A stretch of DNA of 26,335 bases from Planctomycetales bacterium (GCA_005239795.1 SBBH01000224.1:1-26335), one strand, 5' to 3'; numbered from the stretch's first letter, positions 7,747 to 16,625 are shown. The notes: a model not told the origin generated them from the sequence alone. Numbers and translations: made by a program.

Positions 7747-10164
7747 ATGAGCGATCGACCTGAAACGCCTGAGCCAGTTCCTGACCTGATCGCGGCGCTT
7801 CTCGAAGACGAATCAAACACGATGGCGGAGGATCTCGCCAAGGCGGTCCAGGAGACCGTCAAGGGGCAGGTCTCCCGGGACATCGAGAATCGCGTCCATC
7901 AGATTCTCGAATCGGAGGTCGCCCCCCTCGAACGCAAACTCCACGATGAGCTGCGCCGTCCCCTGGATCGGATCGAGCGCGAATACACCCCCCTCTCCGA
8001 ATTCCGGACCAATCTCGACCGCCTGAGGGACTCCCTCATGCGGATGGTCGAGAAAGAAATCCAATCGCTTTTGAGCGGTCCGGAGCTTAAAAACTTCGTC
8101 GACGATCGCGCGAGCGACCAGATCCTGCGCGAGACTGAAAGGCTAGCCACCAAGATTTCCGATCGCCTCGAGGAACGCTTGGCCGAGGCCTTGGCCGCAC
8201 GTCCCTCCCAAAAAGAACTGACGGATCTCTTTGACCGGATGGCCTCGGCTCTGCGCGGCGAAATCGGCCAGTACGTGGCCGGTCACACGGCCGCCACTGT
8301 CCAGAAGATCCTGAAAAAAGAGCAGATCGTCGGACGCGAATACCTCCTGGCGGAGTTCCGGACGACCCTGGCCGACGCGATCGCTAACCACACCCAGTCG
8401 GATGTTTTTCGCGAAGGGGTGGAAAAAATCTTGGGCGGGCCGGCCGCCAAGACCCGCGAGGAGCGCCTCGCGCAGTCAATCCGGGACGAGTACCTCAATG
8501 AGATCCGCACCCAACGCAACGCCATCATCGAAGAAGTCCAGGAGGGGTTGAACACCGCCCGCCTCTCGCGCGAGGAGATGGGGCGCCTGATCGAAAAACG
8601 CCTTTCCGAAGCAGTGGCGCGCCTCGCGGCCGCTGAGGAGAAACTGGGGCATCTCTCCGAGACGGCCGCCAAGGCGGCGATCAATGAAGTCCAGAAGGCG
8701 CTCTCCGAGGACCGCACGGCTCGCGAGTCTCTGCGCAAGGAATTCCACACCGAGCTCGATGCATTCACCCGCGAGGTCCGCAATAAATACGTCACGGAGG
8801 AAGCGCTCGAAGGAAGGCTTTCCCGTTTCGTCGAGCAAATCCAGCCGCATTTCGCGCGCCTGGAGGCAAGTCTCTCCCAATGCATTCAGACGGGGGAACT
8901 GGAGATCAGACTGCGCAAGATCAACGCCGACATCCGACAGACCGTCCAGCAATGGGAGGAGCATCTCGCGGCCAACTACCTCCGCAAGGAAGTGATCGAA
9001 GCCCGGACAGAGGCGATCAACTCCGTGATCGAGGGGACGAAGGCTCAGTTCGCCCAGCTCGAGGAAGAACTCCGCCACTATGCCAAGGAGGCCTCCGTCG
9101 ACGAGCTCTTCCGCGTCACCCTGCACGAATGGCGTGAAGAGCTCGCCGAAAAAGTTTCCGAGATCCTGCACAACACAAAACTCGATCTCCTGCCGAGCGA
9201 CGTCGCACGCCTCAAGAAAGAAATTGAGGAGCGCGCCCAAACATCGCTCGCCGAAATACAGCGCCGTTTTGACAGCGAGGTCTCCTTCGTCCGCGAGCGG
9301 ATCAAGCTGATCGAGTCGAAAATCGACCAGGAGATCTCCCGCCCCGAAGCGGAGCGCCTGATTGAGACCGTCAAGCGCGAGATCCACTCCGATTTCACCG
9401 AACTCATTGTGCGGCGCGTGCATGAGATGCAAAGCACTTTCACGAAAGAGCTCCAGGAACGCCTCATGGAGCTCTCCCGCGCACAGGAGTCGATCGTGAA
9501 ACGCATCCCTCAGGTCGCCGAACAGGTCCTGCAGGAAAGCGCCCTGCAGGAACAGTTCGAGACGCTGCGTCGCACGATGGCCGAAGGGCTCGAGAAAAAG
9601 GTCGGCGAAGCAGCCCTCCAAAACGCGCTGTCCGCGTCGCTCCAGCGGATCCAGTTGGAGCTGGCCAGCCAGATCCAACGCGCCATCCGCGAAGCGGAAA
9701 TCAACCAGCGGAGCGAATCGCTCCAACAAACCCGCCGGCTGATACAAGAGACAGAAAGCGACATCCGGCGGATGGTTCAGGAAGCCATGATCAACCACCG
9801 CCTGGAAATGAGCTCTGAAGGGCGCCAGATGTCACAACAGCTCCAGATGGAGTTGCACGAAAAGATCCGCTCTCAAATCCATGAGGCGATCCAATCGCGC
9901 CCCACTTTCCGCGAGATCGAGGAGCGGCTCTTCCGCTCCACGGCCGAGACGCGAGAGCTGGTCCTGCACATCCAGGAGGAGGTCAAGGAGCTTGCCACGA
10001 TGATCGGCGAGATGTTTGGCGGTTCCTCACGCCGATCGGCGCCGGCGCTGCGCAGGCCTTTGAGAACCCTGCCGACTCGCGCCGTCGAGCCGCGGCCGGG
10101 CGGCGCCCCTTCCCCGAGCACAGGTCCGCGCCCGCCTATCAAGGAGCGCCGCCCCGGATGGTGA
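7747..10164 (+). CDS. Large coiled-coil protein of unknown function
   Basis: I do not recognise a family for this 805-residue protein. From about residue 20 to 760 it is rich in Glu, Arg, Lys, Gln and Leu with heptad-like spacing and almost no Pro, Gly, Cys or Trp, so a very long helical coiled coil is expected. There is no signal peptide or membrane helix. The last 45 residues change to a Pro/Arg-rich basic tail (RRPLRTLP, RPGGAPSPSTGPRPP) that looks disordered and could bind nucleic acid or membranes. The ATG at 7747 has GAGGAGG just before it, and an in-frame TAA lies five codons upstream. It overlaps the thioesterase gene by 7 bp. A structural or scaffold role (SMC/apolipoprotein-like) is only a guess. 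Confidence 0.85.
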   Translation: MSDRPETPEPVPDLIAALLEDESNTMAEDLAKAVQETVKGQVSRDIENRVHQILESEVAPLERKLHDELRRPLDRIEREYTPLSEFRTNLDRLRDSLMRMVEKEIQSLLSGPELKNFVDDRASDQILRETERLATKISDRLEERLAEALAARPSQKELTDLFDRMASALRGEIGQYVAGHTAATVQKILKKEQIVGREYLLAEFRTTLADAIANHTQSDVFREGVEKILGGPAAKTREERLAQSIRDEYLNEIRTQRNAIIEEVQEGLNTARLSREEMGRLIEKRLSEAVARLAAAEEKLGHLSETAAKAAINEVQKALSEDRTARESLRKEFHTELDAFTREVRNKYVTEEALEGRLSRFVEQIQPHFARLEASLSQCIQTGELEIRLRKINADIRQTVQQWEEHLAANYLRKEVIEARTEAINSVIEGTKAQFAQLEEELRHYAKEASVDELFRVTLHEWREELAEKVSEILHNTKLDLLPSDVARLKKEIEERAQTSLAEIQRRFDSEVSFVRERIKLIESKIDQEISRPEAERLIETVKREIHSDFTELIVRRVHEMQSTFTKELQERLMELSRAQESIVKRIPQVAEQVLQESALQEQFETLRRTMAEGLEKKVGEAALQNALSASLQRIQLELASQIQRAIREAEINQRSESLQQTRRLIQETESDIRRMVQEAMINHRLEMSSEGRQMSQQLQMELHEKIRSQIHEAIQSRPTFREIEERLFRSTAETRELVLHIQEEVKELATMIGEMFGGSSRRSAPALRRPLRTLPTRAVEPRPGGAPSPSTGPRPPIKERRPGW

Positions 10165-10547
10165 AATCCCGCCTCGCGCCCCCGAGCGAGCCGGCGATCC
10201 GCGTCGTGCTTCTTCCCCGCGACACGAACGAACGGGGGACCATCTTCGGCGGGATCATCCTGAGCTACATCGACCTCGCCGGCGCGGTCGAAGCGCGCCG
10301 CCAGGGGAACCAGCGGTTTGTCACCATCGCGATGAAGGAGATCGTCTTCAAAAAGCCCGTCTATGTCGGGGACGTCGTGAGCTTCTACGCGTCGACCCTC
10401 AAGGTCGGCACGACGTCCATCACAATCCATGTCGATGTCGAAGCCCAGCGGCGGGGCGACGCAACCCAGGTCCAGAAGGTCACGGAAGCCGACGTCGTCT
10501 ATGTCGCGGTCGACGAGTCGGGACGGCCGGTTCCGCTCAACAAATAG
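10158..10547 (+). CDS. Acyl-CoA thioesterase, hotdog fold (YciA/BACH-like)
   Basis: The 129-residue protein is a single hotdog domain of the acyl-CoA hydrolase family, which cleaves acyl-CoA to free acid and CoA in the cytoplasm. The signature NERGTIFGGIILSYIDLAG (24-42) holds the conserved Asn and Asp expected in the active site. It is followed by FVTIAMKEIVFKKPVYVGD, the typical second half of the fold. Family members are 120-160 residues and act as hexamers. The ATG at 10158 lies inside the end of the coiled-coil gene, so the two are probably co-translated. It converges on lipB with only 3 bp between stop codons. Confidence 0.9.
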   Translation: MVKSRLAPPSEPAIRVVLLPRDTNERGTIFGGIILSYIDLAGAVEARRQGNQRFVTIAMKEIVFKKPVYVGDVVSFYASTLKVGTTSITIHVDVEAQRRGDATQVQKVTEADVVYVAVDESGRPVPLNK

Positions 10548-10550
10548 CGT

Positions 10551-11192
10551 CTAGCCGGCCGCCGTCACAATCTTGCGCCCCGATAAGCGCGACGAAAATC
10601 CCTCCCAGATCCTCTCCTTCACAGCGTCGAAATCCACGGGGCGCCCGAGAAGTTCCTTCATTGAGGTGATGACCTGCGGGTCGAGGCCACAAGGGCGGAT
10701 TGATCGGAACGGAAAGAGGTCCGTATTCACGTTCAAGGAGAACCCATGCATCGTGACGCCGCGCCTGAGAGCAATCCCGATCGAGACGACCTTCTTCCCA
10801 CGAATCCAGACCCCCGTCTGACCGCCGCATTTGGCGGGAAGATCGAAGCTTGTCAAGACATCGATCAGGATCTCCTCGAGAAACCGCAAATAGCGCCCCA
10901 CCGCCCCCACGCCCGAAAGGGCCAGGATCGGATACCCCACCACCTGCCCGGGGCCGTGGTAGGTCGCTCCCCCTCCCCTGTCGATCCATTCCACGGGACA
11001 TGCCGCGCGCGCAATATCCTCTTTCCGGGTCCGCCGGCCGCAGGTGATCACGGGATCATGCTCGCACAGGATCAGGGCGTCGGGGACCGCCCCCTCGCGG
11101 CGCGCCGCCGCGAGGCTCTTCTGGACGGCATACGCCTTCGCGTAGGAGACGCGACCCAAATCAATGCGCAATAGAGGAACGGATGCCGTCAT
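10551..11192 (-). CDS. lipB: Octanoyl-[acyl carrier protein]:protein octanoyltransferase
   Basis: LipB moves an octanoyl group from acyl carrier protein onto lipoyl domains, the first step of endogenous lipoate synthesis. In this 213-residue protein I see RGGGATYHGPGQ (72-83), the Lys of GKKVVSIGI (134), MHGFSLNVNTDL with H149, and IRPCG with the acyl-accepting Cys at 168. All expected active-site residues are present. It is the last gene of the lipoate/dehydrogenase cluster, 66 bp after lpdA. The ATG start (11192) falls inside a repeat element and has no visible Shine-Dalgarno sequence, so its start is less sure than its identity. Confidence 0.95.
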   Translation of the reverse strand: MTASVPLLRIDLGRVSYAKAYAVQKSLAAARREGAVPDALILCEHDPVITCGRRTRKEDIARAACPVEWIDRGGGATYHGPGQVVGYPILALSGVGAVGRYLRFLEEILIDVLTSFDLPAKCGGQTGVWIRGKKVVSIGIALRRGVTMHGFSLNVNTDLFPFRSIRPCGLDPQVITSMKELLGRPVDFDAVKERIWEGFSSRLSGRKIVTAAG

Positions 11193-11255
11193 GCATCATG
11201 CGTCATGTGTCATGAGAAAGAGCCACGCATGACTCATGTCTCATGACCCATGACG
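11189..11255. repeat. Inverted array of TCATGNN heptads between lpdA and lipB
   Basis: Four direct heptads of form TCATGNN (11189-11216) are followed by 11 bases and then four heptads of the opposite orientation (CATGNNN, 11228-11255; seven of the eight heptads keep the full five-base core). Each half is a tandem repeat and the halves together form an imperfect 28-bp hairpin with an A-rich loop. The element fills the gap between lpdA and lipB and includes the lipB start codon. Confidence 0.75.
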
Positions 11256-11258
11256 TCC

Positions 11259-12683
11259 TCATCCCCTGGCGGCGGCGATCGGCTTATTGATCATATGGAT
11301 CGCATGCCCCAACGCCGCCTCGGCCGCCTCCATGATCCCCTCCGAAAAGGTCGGGTGCGGATGCACCGTGAGCGCCAGATCCTCGACAGTGGCCCCCATC
11401 TCGATCGCGAGCGCTCCCTCGCTCACCAAGTCTGAGGCCGCCGCCGCACAGACGTGCAAGCCCAGGAGGCGCCCGGTCTTCCGATCCCCCACGACCTTGA
11501 CGACCCCCTCCGTTTTGTTGATCGAGAGCGCCCGGCCCGACACGCGGTAGGGGAAATTCCCCACCTGCACATCGTGCCCGCCGGCTCGGGCCTGCGCCTC
11601 GCTCAGACCCACGGTCGCGACTTCCGGGTCGGTGAAGATCACTGCTGGCATCGCGCGCACGTCGAGGCGCGACTCCTGTTTGGCGATCACTTCGGCCGCG
11701 ATGACCCCTTCCTTCGAGGCCTTGTGCGCCAGAAGCGGCGGCCCGATCACATCGCCGATCGCCCAGATCGACGGACTCTTCGTCTGCAGGCGTTCGTTCA
11801 CCGGGATGAACCCCTTGGGCGAAAGCGCCACGCCCGCTTTTTCGAGGGCCAGCCCTTCTGTGTTCGGGCGTATCCCGACAGCGACAAGCACTTTGTCAGC
11901 GTCGACGGATTCCTTTTTTCCGCCTATTTCGAAATCGACGGCAACCCCCCCTTTGACTTTCAGTGCCCCAAGAGCCTTGGCCTTCAAGAAAACCTCGACG
12001 CCGCGTTTCTTGAGTTCCCGCGCCACGATCTTCACGAGGTCTGGATCGACCCCCGGCAGAAGCTGGTCCATGAGCTCGATCACCGTCACCTTCGCGCCGA
12101 GCTTGGCGTAGACGGTCCCCAGTTCAAGGCCGATCACCCCGCCCCCGATCACAACGAGCCTTTCAGGGACCTCGGTCCAACCCAAGGCTTCCTTGGAGGT
12201 GACCACGGTCTTCCCGTCGAAAGGGAACCCCGGGATCTCGATCGGCCTTCCGCCGGTCGCCACGATGAAAGCCCCGGCCGCGATCGCCTGCCGGCCGGCG
12301 CTCGAGACCACCTCGATCTCCGCAGCCGAGCGGAAGGAGGCGCTCCCCGCCACGACGTCGACCTTGTTTTCCTTGAGGAGCTGCCCGATCCCGTCGGTGA
12401 GGCGCTTCACCACCCCGTCCTTCCACGCCTGGGTCTTGGCAAAGTCGACGGCAACCCCCTTGGCCGCGATCCCGATCTCGCCGGCGCGGCGCACCTCGTC
12501 ATAGAAGGAGGCGGCGTGGATCAGCGCCTTCGAGGGGATGCACCCCCAGTTAAGGCAGACGCCGCCGACTTTCTCCTTCTCGACGACGGCCGTTTTCTTC
12601 CCGAGTTGCGCCAGGCGGATCGCGGCCACATATCCGCCGGGTCCTGCCCCGATCACAACGGCATCGTAGGTGCGCTCAGCCAT
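11259..12683 (-). CDS. lpdA: Dihydrolipoyl dehydrogenase (E3)
   Basis: This 474-residue flavoprotein reoxidises dihydrolipoyl groups of E2 and passes electrons to NAD+. It has an N-terminal FAD site GAGPGG (12-17), the redox disulfide C43-C48 in GGVCLNWGCIPSKA, a second dinucleotide site VIGGGVIGLELG, the FAD segment IWAIGDV, and the C-terminal catalytic His-Glu pair in HPTFSE (H443, E448). Length and motifs match standard E3 enzymes with no lipoyl domain fused. An AAGGAGG ribosome site precedes the ATG, in the 13-bp gap after pmbA. It serves the E1/E2 genes of the same cluster. Confidence 0.97.
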   Translation of the reverse strand: MAERTYDAVVIGAGPGGYVAAIRLAQLGKKTAVVEKEKVGGVCLNWGCIPSKALIHAASFYDEVRRAGEIGIAAKGVAVDFAKTQAWKDGVVKRLTDGIGQLLKENKVDVVAGSASFRSAAEIEVVSSAGRQAIAAGAFIVATGGRPIEIPGFPFDGKTVVTSKEALGWTEVPERLVVIGGGVIGLELGTVYAKLGAKVTVIELMDQLLPGVDPDLVKIVARELKKRGVEVFLKAKALGALKVKGGVAVDFEIGGKKESVDADKVLVAVGIRPNTEGLALEKAGVALSPKGFIPVNERLQTKSPSIWAIGDVIGPPLLAHKASKEGVIAAEVIAKQESRLDVRAMPAVIFTDPEVATVGLSEAQARAGGHDVQVGNFPYRVSGRALSINKTEGVVKVVGDRKTGRLLGLHVCAAAASDLVSEGALAIEMGATVEDLALTVHPHPTFSEGIMEAAEAALGHAIHMINKPIAAARG

Positions 12684-12696
12684 GGGAGCGGCCTCC

Positions 12697-14046
12697 TTAT
12701 GTGCCTGCCAACGTCATTTCATCCACGAGAAGCGTCGGGGCCGCAATGGAGCCGCGCAGCGCCAGGTCGTTTCCGACAGCCTGGATCCCCTGGAACATCC
12801 CTTTAAGATTCCCGGAAATTGTCATCTCCTGGACCGGGTGCGCGAACTCCCCCCCCTCGATCCAAAGCCCCACGGCCCCCTTGGAATAATCCCCGGTGAC
12901 GGGGTTCACGCCCATCCCGAGGAGCTCGGTGACATAAAAACCCCGCTTGACCGAAAGGACGATCTCACGGGGCGTGCGCGTCCCGGCCTTCATGTACAAG
13001 TTCGACGTCGATGCGGAGGGAGCCCCTTCAGGAGAGCGGCCAGCGCTGGCGGTTCCCGTCGAACCCAGCCGGCGCGCCGCGTAGGAATCCAGCAAAAAGC
13101 TCTTCAGGACGCCATCCTCGACAACGGCGCGCTTAGCAGTCGGCATCCCCTCCCCATCGAAGGGGCGGCTGGCGAGCCCCCCGGCAAGCCCCGGATCGTC
13201 CAGGATCTCGATCCCCGCTGGAAAGATCCTCTTCTCCAAGGATTCGAGCAGGAACGAGCTCTTCATGTAAAGGGAGGGTCCGAGGATCGCTCCGGCGAGA
13301 TGCCCCAGAAGGCTCCCCGCAGCCTCGGCCTCGAAGATGACGGGAACGCGGCCGCTCGCGATCTTGCGCGCCCCCAAGCGTCGCACCGTGCGGCGGACCG
13401 CTTCGCGGGCGACCATCTCGGGAGACTCGAGCTTCGCAAAAGTCGTCGCGGTGTGATGCCAGTGCCCCGTCTGCATGGCTCCCGTTTCTTCAAAAGCCAC
13501 AGGGCTCGTCCAGAGCGAAAAATACGACTGCGGATATGTCCCCGCGCGCCCCCGGGAATCGAGGTAATAGACCCTCTGGCGGAAAGCGGCAAAACCGGTC
13601 CCTCCCGTGGTCTTCACGCGGGGGTCCATGGCCAGCGCCGCCGCCTCCAGGGATTTTGCCAGGGCCATCGCCTCCTCCGGCGAAAACCCCCGGGCCTTGG
13701 GGTCCGCCGCATCGTCTGGCAGGGAGGGCAGAGAGGGCGACTCCTTCGGCAACCCCGCGGCCGCGTCCTCCTGCATGAGTCGCGCCAGCCTCACGGCATT
13801 GGCCGCCAGGTCCGAGAGGCCCTCCGCGCTCCAATCGGAGCTTGCGGCCAGTCCCGATCGGTTTCCCAGAAAGACCCGCAGTCCCACGGGGCGGGATTCG
13901 GCGCGGTGCAATTTCTCGATCCGGCCGTCGCGCACCTGCGTCTCGAGAGTCTCCGCGGAAACCGCAAAAAGATCGCAGGCCGTCGCCCCCAGGCGCTTGG
14001 CCTCGTCGATCGCCTTGCCCAAAAGTTTCAGATCCTGGCTGTCCAT
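12697..14046 (-). CDS. pmbA: TldE/PmbA metalloprotease subunit
   Basis: The product of 449 residues is the TldE (PmbA) partner of the TldD/TldE heterodimeric protease, which degrades unfolded peptides and matures some modified peptides. Family marks include an N-terminal DLFAVSAETLETQVRDGRIEKL segment, RPVGLRVFLGNRSG, the middle VPVIFEAEAAGSLLGHLAGAI helix, the RPFDGEGMPT segment, and the C-terminal NPVTGDYSKGAVGLWIEGG. As expected for TldE it lacks the HExxxH site. I prefer the ATG at 14046, which has GGAG 6 bases upstream, over the ATG at 14058 that overlaps the tldD stop codon. Length equals that of the E. coli protein. Confidence 0.92.
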   Translation of the reverse strand: MDSQDLKLLGKAIDEAKRLGATACDLFAVSAETLETQVRDGRIEKLHRAESRPVGLRVFLGNRSGLAASSDWSAEGLSDLAANAVRLARLMQEDAAAGLPKESPSLPSLPDDAADPKARGFSPEEAMALAKSLEAAALAMDPRVKTTGGTGFAAFRQRVYYLDSRGRAGTYPQSYFSLWTSPVAFEETGAMQTGHWHHTATTFAKLESPEMVAREAVRRTVRRLGARKIASGRVPVIFEAEAAGSLLGHLAGAILGPSLYMKSSFLLESLEKRIFPAGIEILDDPGLAGGLASRPFDGEGMPTAKRAVVEDGVLKSFLLDSYAARRLGSTGTASAGRSPEGAPSASTSNLYMKAGTRTPREIVLSVKRGFYVTELLGMGVNPVTGDYSKGAVGLWIEGGEFAHPVQEMTISGNLKGMFQGIQAVGNDLALRGSIAAPTLLVDEMTLAGT

Positions 14047-14057
14047 GCGTTTCTCCA

Positions 14058-15488
14058 TTAGGATCGAGCTGTGCCACCCACCGTCACACCGTCGACGCGG
14101 ATCGTGGGAAGCCCCGTGTTGACGGGGACCATTTGCCCCGCCTTGCCACAGGTGCCGATCCCCGTGTCGAGTTCTAGGTCGCTTCCCACGCGGCTCACAC
14201 GCTTCAGGATCTCGGGGCCGTTTCCCGTGAGCGTCGCGTTTTTCACCGGGCGCGCGAGCTTTCCCCCTTCGATCAGGCACGCCTGGGCCGACGTAAAAAC
14301 AAAGTTTCCGCTCGTAATGTCGACCTGTCCCGAACTGAACTTCGCGAAGTAGATCCCTCGATCGACCGACCGGATGATGTCGGTGGGGCTCTCCTCCCCA
14401 GCCAGCATGAAGGTCGCCGTCATGCGCGGCATGGGGGCGAACTCAAAACTCTCCCGGCGGGCATTCCCGGTAACGGGCATCTTCAAGAGGCGCGCGTTCT
14501 GCCTGTCCTGGAGATAGCCCCGCAGGACCCCTTTCTCGATGAGAATGCTCCGCGAGGAGGGGGTCCCCTCGTCGTCCAGGTGGATGGATCCCCGGGCCTT
14601 GGGGATCGTGCCATCGTCGATCACGGTGCACAAAGGGGATGCGACAACCTGTCCGATCCGGCCGGCGAAGGCCGACGTCCCCTTCCGGTTAAAATCCGCT
14701 TCCAACCCATGTCCAATCGCCTCGTGCAGAAGGATGCCGGGGCTTCCAGGCCCTAAAACCACCGTCATGAGCCCCGCCGGGGCGTCGGCCGCGGAAAGAT
14801 TCTCCACCGCCAAGCGCGCCGCCTCGCGCGCCAGCGCCAGGTGGCGCCCCTCCCCCGCCACCCGCGTAAGCCCGTCGCGGCCGCCGACCCCCTCGGCTCC
14901 TGTCTCGCGCTTGGCTCCCTCTTGGGCAATGCAGTTGACTACGAGACGGATCATCGGCTGCATGTCTGAAAGCATCTGCCCGTTTCGGTCCACGATCTGG
15001 ATCCACTTGGCCGTGCAGGCGAGCGTCGCCATGACCTGCACGACGCGGGGGTCTGCTGCGCGCGCCGCCGCATCGACTTCCTGCAAGATCTTGACGCGAC
15101 TCTCCAAAGTGCCGAACGATTCCAAGGGAAGCGCCCCGTAGAGATGCCCTTTGCTCTCCCCTGTGCGTTTCACCGCTACGGGATCCGCCGCACTCTTGCG
15201 CTCGGCCACCGAGCGCGCGACGCGCGCGGCCGAGAGGAGCGGCTCCGCGTCGAGCGATTCTGTGAAAGCGTATCCCGTTTCAAGATCATTCACGCACCGG
15301 GCCCCCATCCCCTGACGGGTCTGGTGTGAGGCCGACCGGACGATCCCGTTCTCCAGGGACAGCGATTCGCTCACCGTGTACTCGAAATAGAGGTCCGCCT
15401 CGGACGTTCCGGAACCGACCAGCTCCCCCAGGGCCTGCCCCAAGAGAGACTCTGTCACGCCGAAACGAGACTCAAAGAGCGTCTTCAT
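14058..15488 (-). CDS. tldD: TldD metalloprotease (catalytic subunit)
   Basis: This 476-residue protein is the zinc-binding half of the TldD/TldE protease. The metal site HEAIGHGLEAD (255-265) gives the HExxxH pair. Also typical are the N-terminal EYTVSESLSLENGIVR, the GTPSSRSILIEKGVLRGYLQDR core, and the C-terminal GTCGKAGQMVPVNTGLPTIRVDG. The ATG at 15488 has AAGGAAATGGC upstream and is 9 bp from the E1-alpha stop codon. It is placed between genes for a 2-oxoacid dehydrogenase and E3, an unusual neighbourhood that may only mean co-transcription. Confidence 0.95.
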   Translation of the reverse strand: MKTLFESRFGVTESLLGQALGELVGSGTSEADLYFEYTVSESLSLENGIVRSASHQTRQGMGARCVNDLETGYAFTESLDAEPLLSAARVARSVAERKSAADPVAVKRTGESKGHLYGALPLESFGTLESRVKILQEVDAAARAADPRVVQVMATLACTAKWIQIVDRNGQMLSDMQPMIRLVVNCIAQEGAKRETGAEGVGGRDGLTRVAGEGRHLALAREAARLAVENLSAADAPAGLMTVVLGPGSPGILLHEAIGHGLEADFNRKGTSAFAGRIGQVVASPLCTVIDDGTIPKARGSIHLDDEGTPSSRSILIEKGVLRGYLQDRQNARLLKMPVTGNARRESFEFAPMPRMTATFMLAGEESPTDIIRSVDRGIYFAKFSSGQVDITSGNFVFTSAQACLIEGGKLARPVKNATLTGNGPEILKRVSRVGSDLELDTGIGTCGKAGQMVPVNTGLPTIRVDGVTVGGTARS

Positions 15489-15497
15489 GCCATTTCC

Positions 15498-16625
15498 TTA
15501 TAGAGGAAACGCCCCGTCGGCCGCGCCGGCACCTCTGCGCCTGGCGATCTCTTCTTCCAGGGTTTCGCGCTGCTCGCGCAGAGCCGCGGACGCCTCGGCA
15601 TACACATCGTCAAACAGTGTGCCGGGGTCCAAGGGACCCGCCCGTTCGACGCGCTGGACCGCCTTGTCGATATCGTTTTTAAGCTCTTCGCGCAGCTGGG
15701 CGTCGCGCGCCTCGGTCCACCCGGCTTTCTCGGACAGAAGCGCCTTCATGCGCGCGACCGGTTCCCTCTTCTTGGCGGCCTCGACCTCGGCCGCGTCTCG
15801 ATATTTCGTCGGGTCGTCCGAGGAGGAATGCCCCCCCAGCCGATATGTGACCGCCTCGACGAGCGTGGGGCCTCCCCCGGCACGCGCTTTCTCGAGCGCC
15901 GAGCGGGTCGCCGCGTGGACCGCGACGGCGTCATTTCCATCAACTTGGACACCTTCGAAGCCATACGCCTTCGCCTTGACCGCGATGGAGCTCGACGCCG
16001 TCTGCATCGCGCGCGGCACGGAGATCGCCCACTGGTTGTTCTGGCAGAAAAAGACCACCGGAACCTTCCAGACCCCGGCCATATTCATCGCCGCATGGAA
16101 ATCGGCGCTGGAGCTCGCCCCGTCCCCTAAGTACGCCAGGACCGCCGTCTTGTCCCTCTGAAGGCGGGCCGCATAGGCGGCGCCGACCGCCTGGGGAAGC
16201 TGATTCCCGATGCAGCTCGACCAGGAGACGACGTTCCAGCGCCGGTCGCTCGCATGGGAGGGCATCTGGCGCCCCTTCACGAGGTCGGCCGAATTTCCCA
16301 CGCACTGGGCGATCAGAAGGTCGATCGGCGCCCCGCGCCAGAGCAAGACCCCCCCTTGGCGCAGGGCCGGAAAAACCCAGTCGGTCGGCTCGAGCGCCGC
16401 GGCGCTCCCGATCACGGCCGCCTCTTCGCCTGTCACAGTGCCGAAAAACCCGATCCGCCCCTGGCGCTGCAGGCCCAGCATCTTCTCGTCCAGGATCCGA
16501 AGAAGCAGAATATGCTGGTACATCCGCTCCCACAGAGCCGACTGCTCAGCCTTTAAAGGTTGAGGGGCGGCCTTTGACTTCCGTGCGGACGTTTTTTGCG
16601 CTTTTTGTGGGGCGGCGCGGGGCAT
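15498..16625 (-). CDS. 2-oxoacid dehydrogenase E1 alpha subunit, copy 1
   Basis: The 375-residue protein is a thiamine-diphosphate-dependent E1 alpha subunit of the pyruvate/branched-chain 2-oxoacid dehydrogenase class. It shows GDG (167-169) to CQNNQWAIS (194-202), the ThDP/Mg site, and the His loop GGHSSSDD (264-271). The region where the cofactor pyrophosphate is gripped reads PALRQGG: Leu 88 replaces the Tyr normally found before Arg (Tyr 89 in copy 2). The N-terminal 25 residues are Lys/Ala-rich and probably disordered. No strong ribosome site is seen before the ATG. It shares its C-terminal DGAFPL with copy 2, so the two are close paralogues. Substrate (pyruvate or branched-chain oxoacid) cannot be decided here. 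Confidence 0.92.
   Translation of the reverse strand: MPRAAPQKAQKTSARKSKAAPQPLKAEQSALWERMYQHILLLRILDEKMLGLQRQGRIGFFGTVTGEEAAVIGSAAALEPTDWVFPALRQGGVLLWRGAPIDLLIAQCVGNSADLVKGRQMPSHASDRRWNVVSWSSCIGNQLPQAVGAAYAARLQRDKTAVLAYLGDGASSSADFHAAMNMAGVWKVPVVFFCQNNQWAISVPRAMQTASSSIAVKAKAYGFEGVQVDGNDAVAVHAATRSALEKARAGGGPTLVEAVTYRLGGHSSSDDPTKYRDAAEVEAAKKREPVARMKALLSEKAGWTEARDAQLREELKNDIDKAVQRVERAGPLDPGTLFDDVYAEASAALREQRETLEEEIARRRGAGAADGAFPL

Noticed and set aside
8476..9798. 440-codon open frame antisense to the coiled-coil gene
   Set aside because: It mirrors the sense codons of a GC-rich, Glu/Arg-rich gene, has no ribosome site, and its Leu/Gly/Asp-rich translation matches no domain; the sense frame has a clear start and coupled neighbour.
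11189..11255. Possible CRISPR-like array in the heptad region
   Set aside because: Units are only 7 bp without spacers, and the array inverts at its centre.
11454..12806. 450-codon open frame on the plus strand over lpdA
   Set aside because: lpdA on the minus strand has every E3 motif. The plus frame is rich in His, Arg, Asp and Pro, as expected for an antisense shadow.
12670..14061. 463-codon plus-strand frame over pmbA
   Set aside because: Antisense shadow of a recognised TldE gene, with no start signals or motifs.
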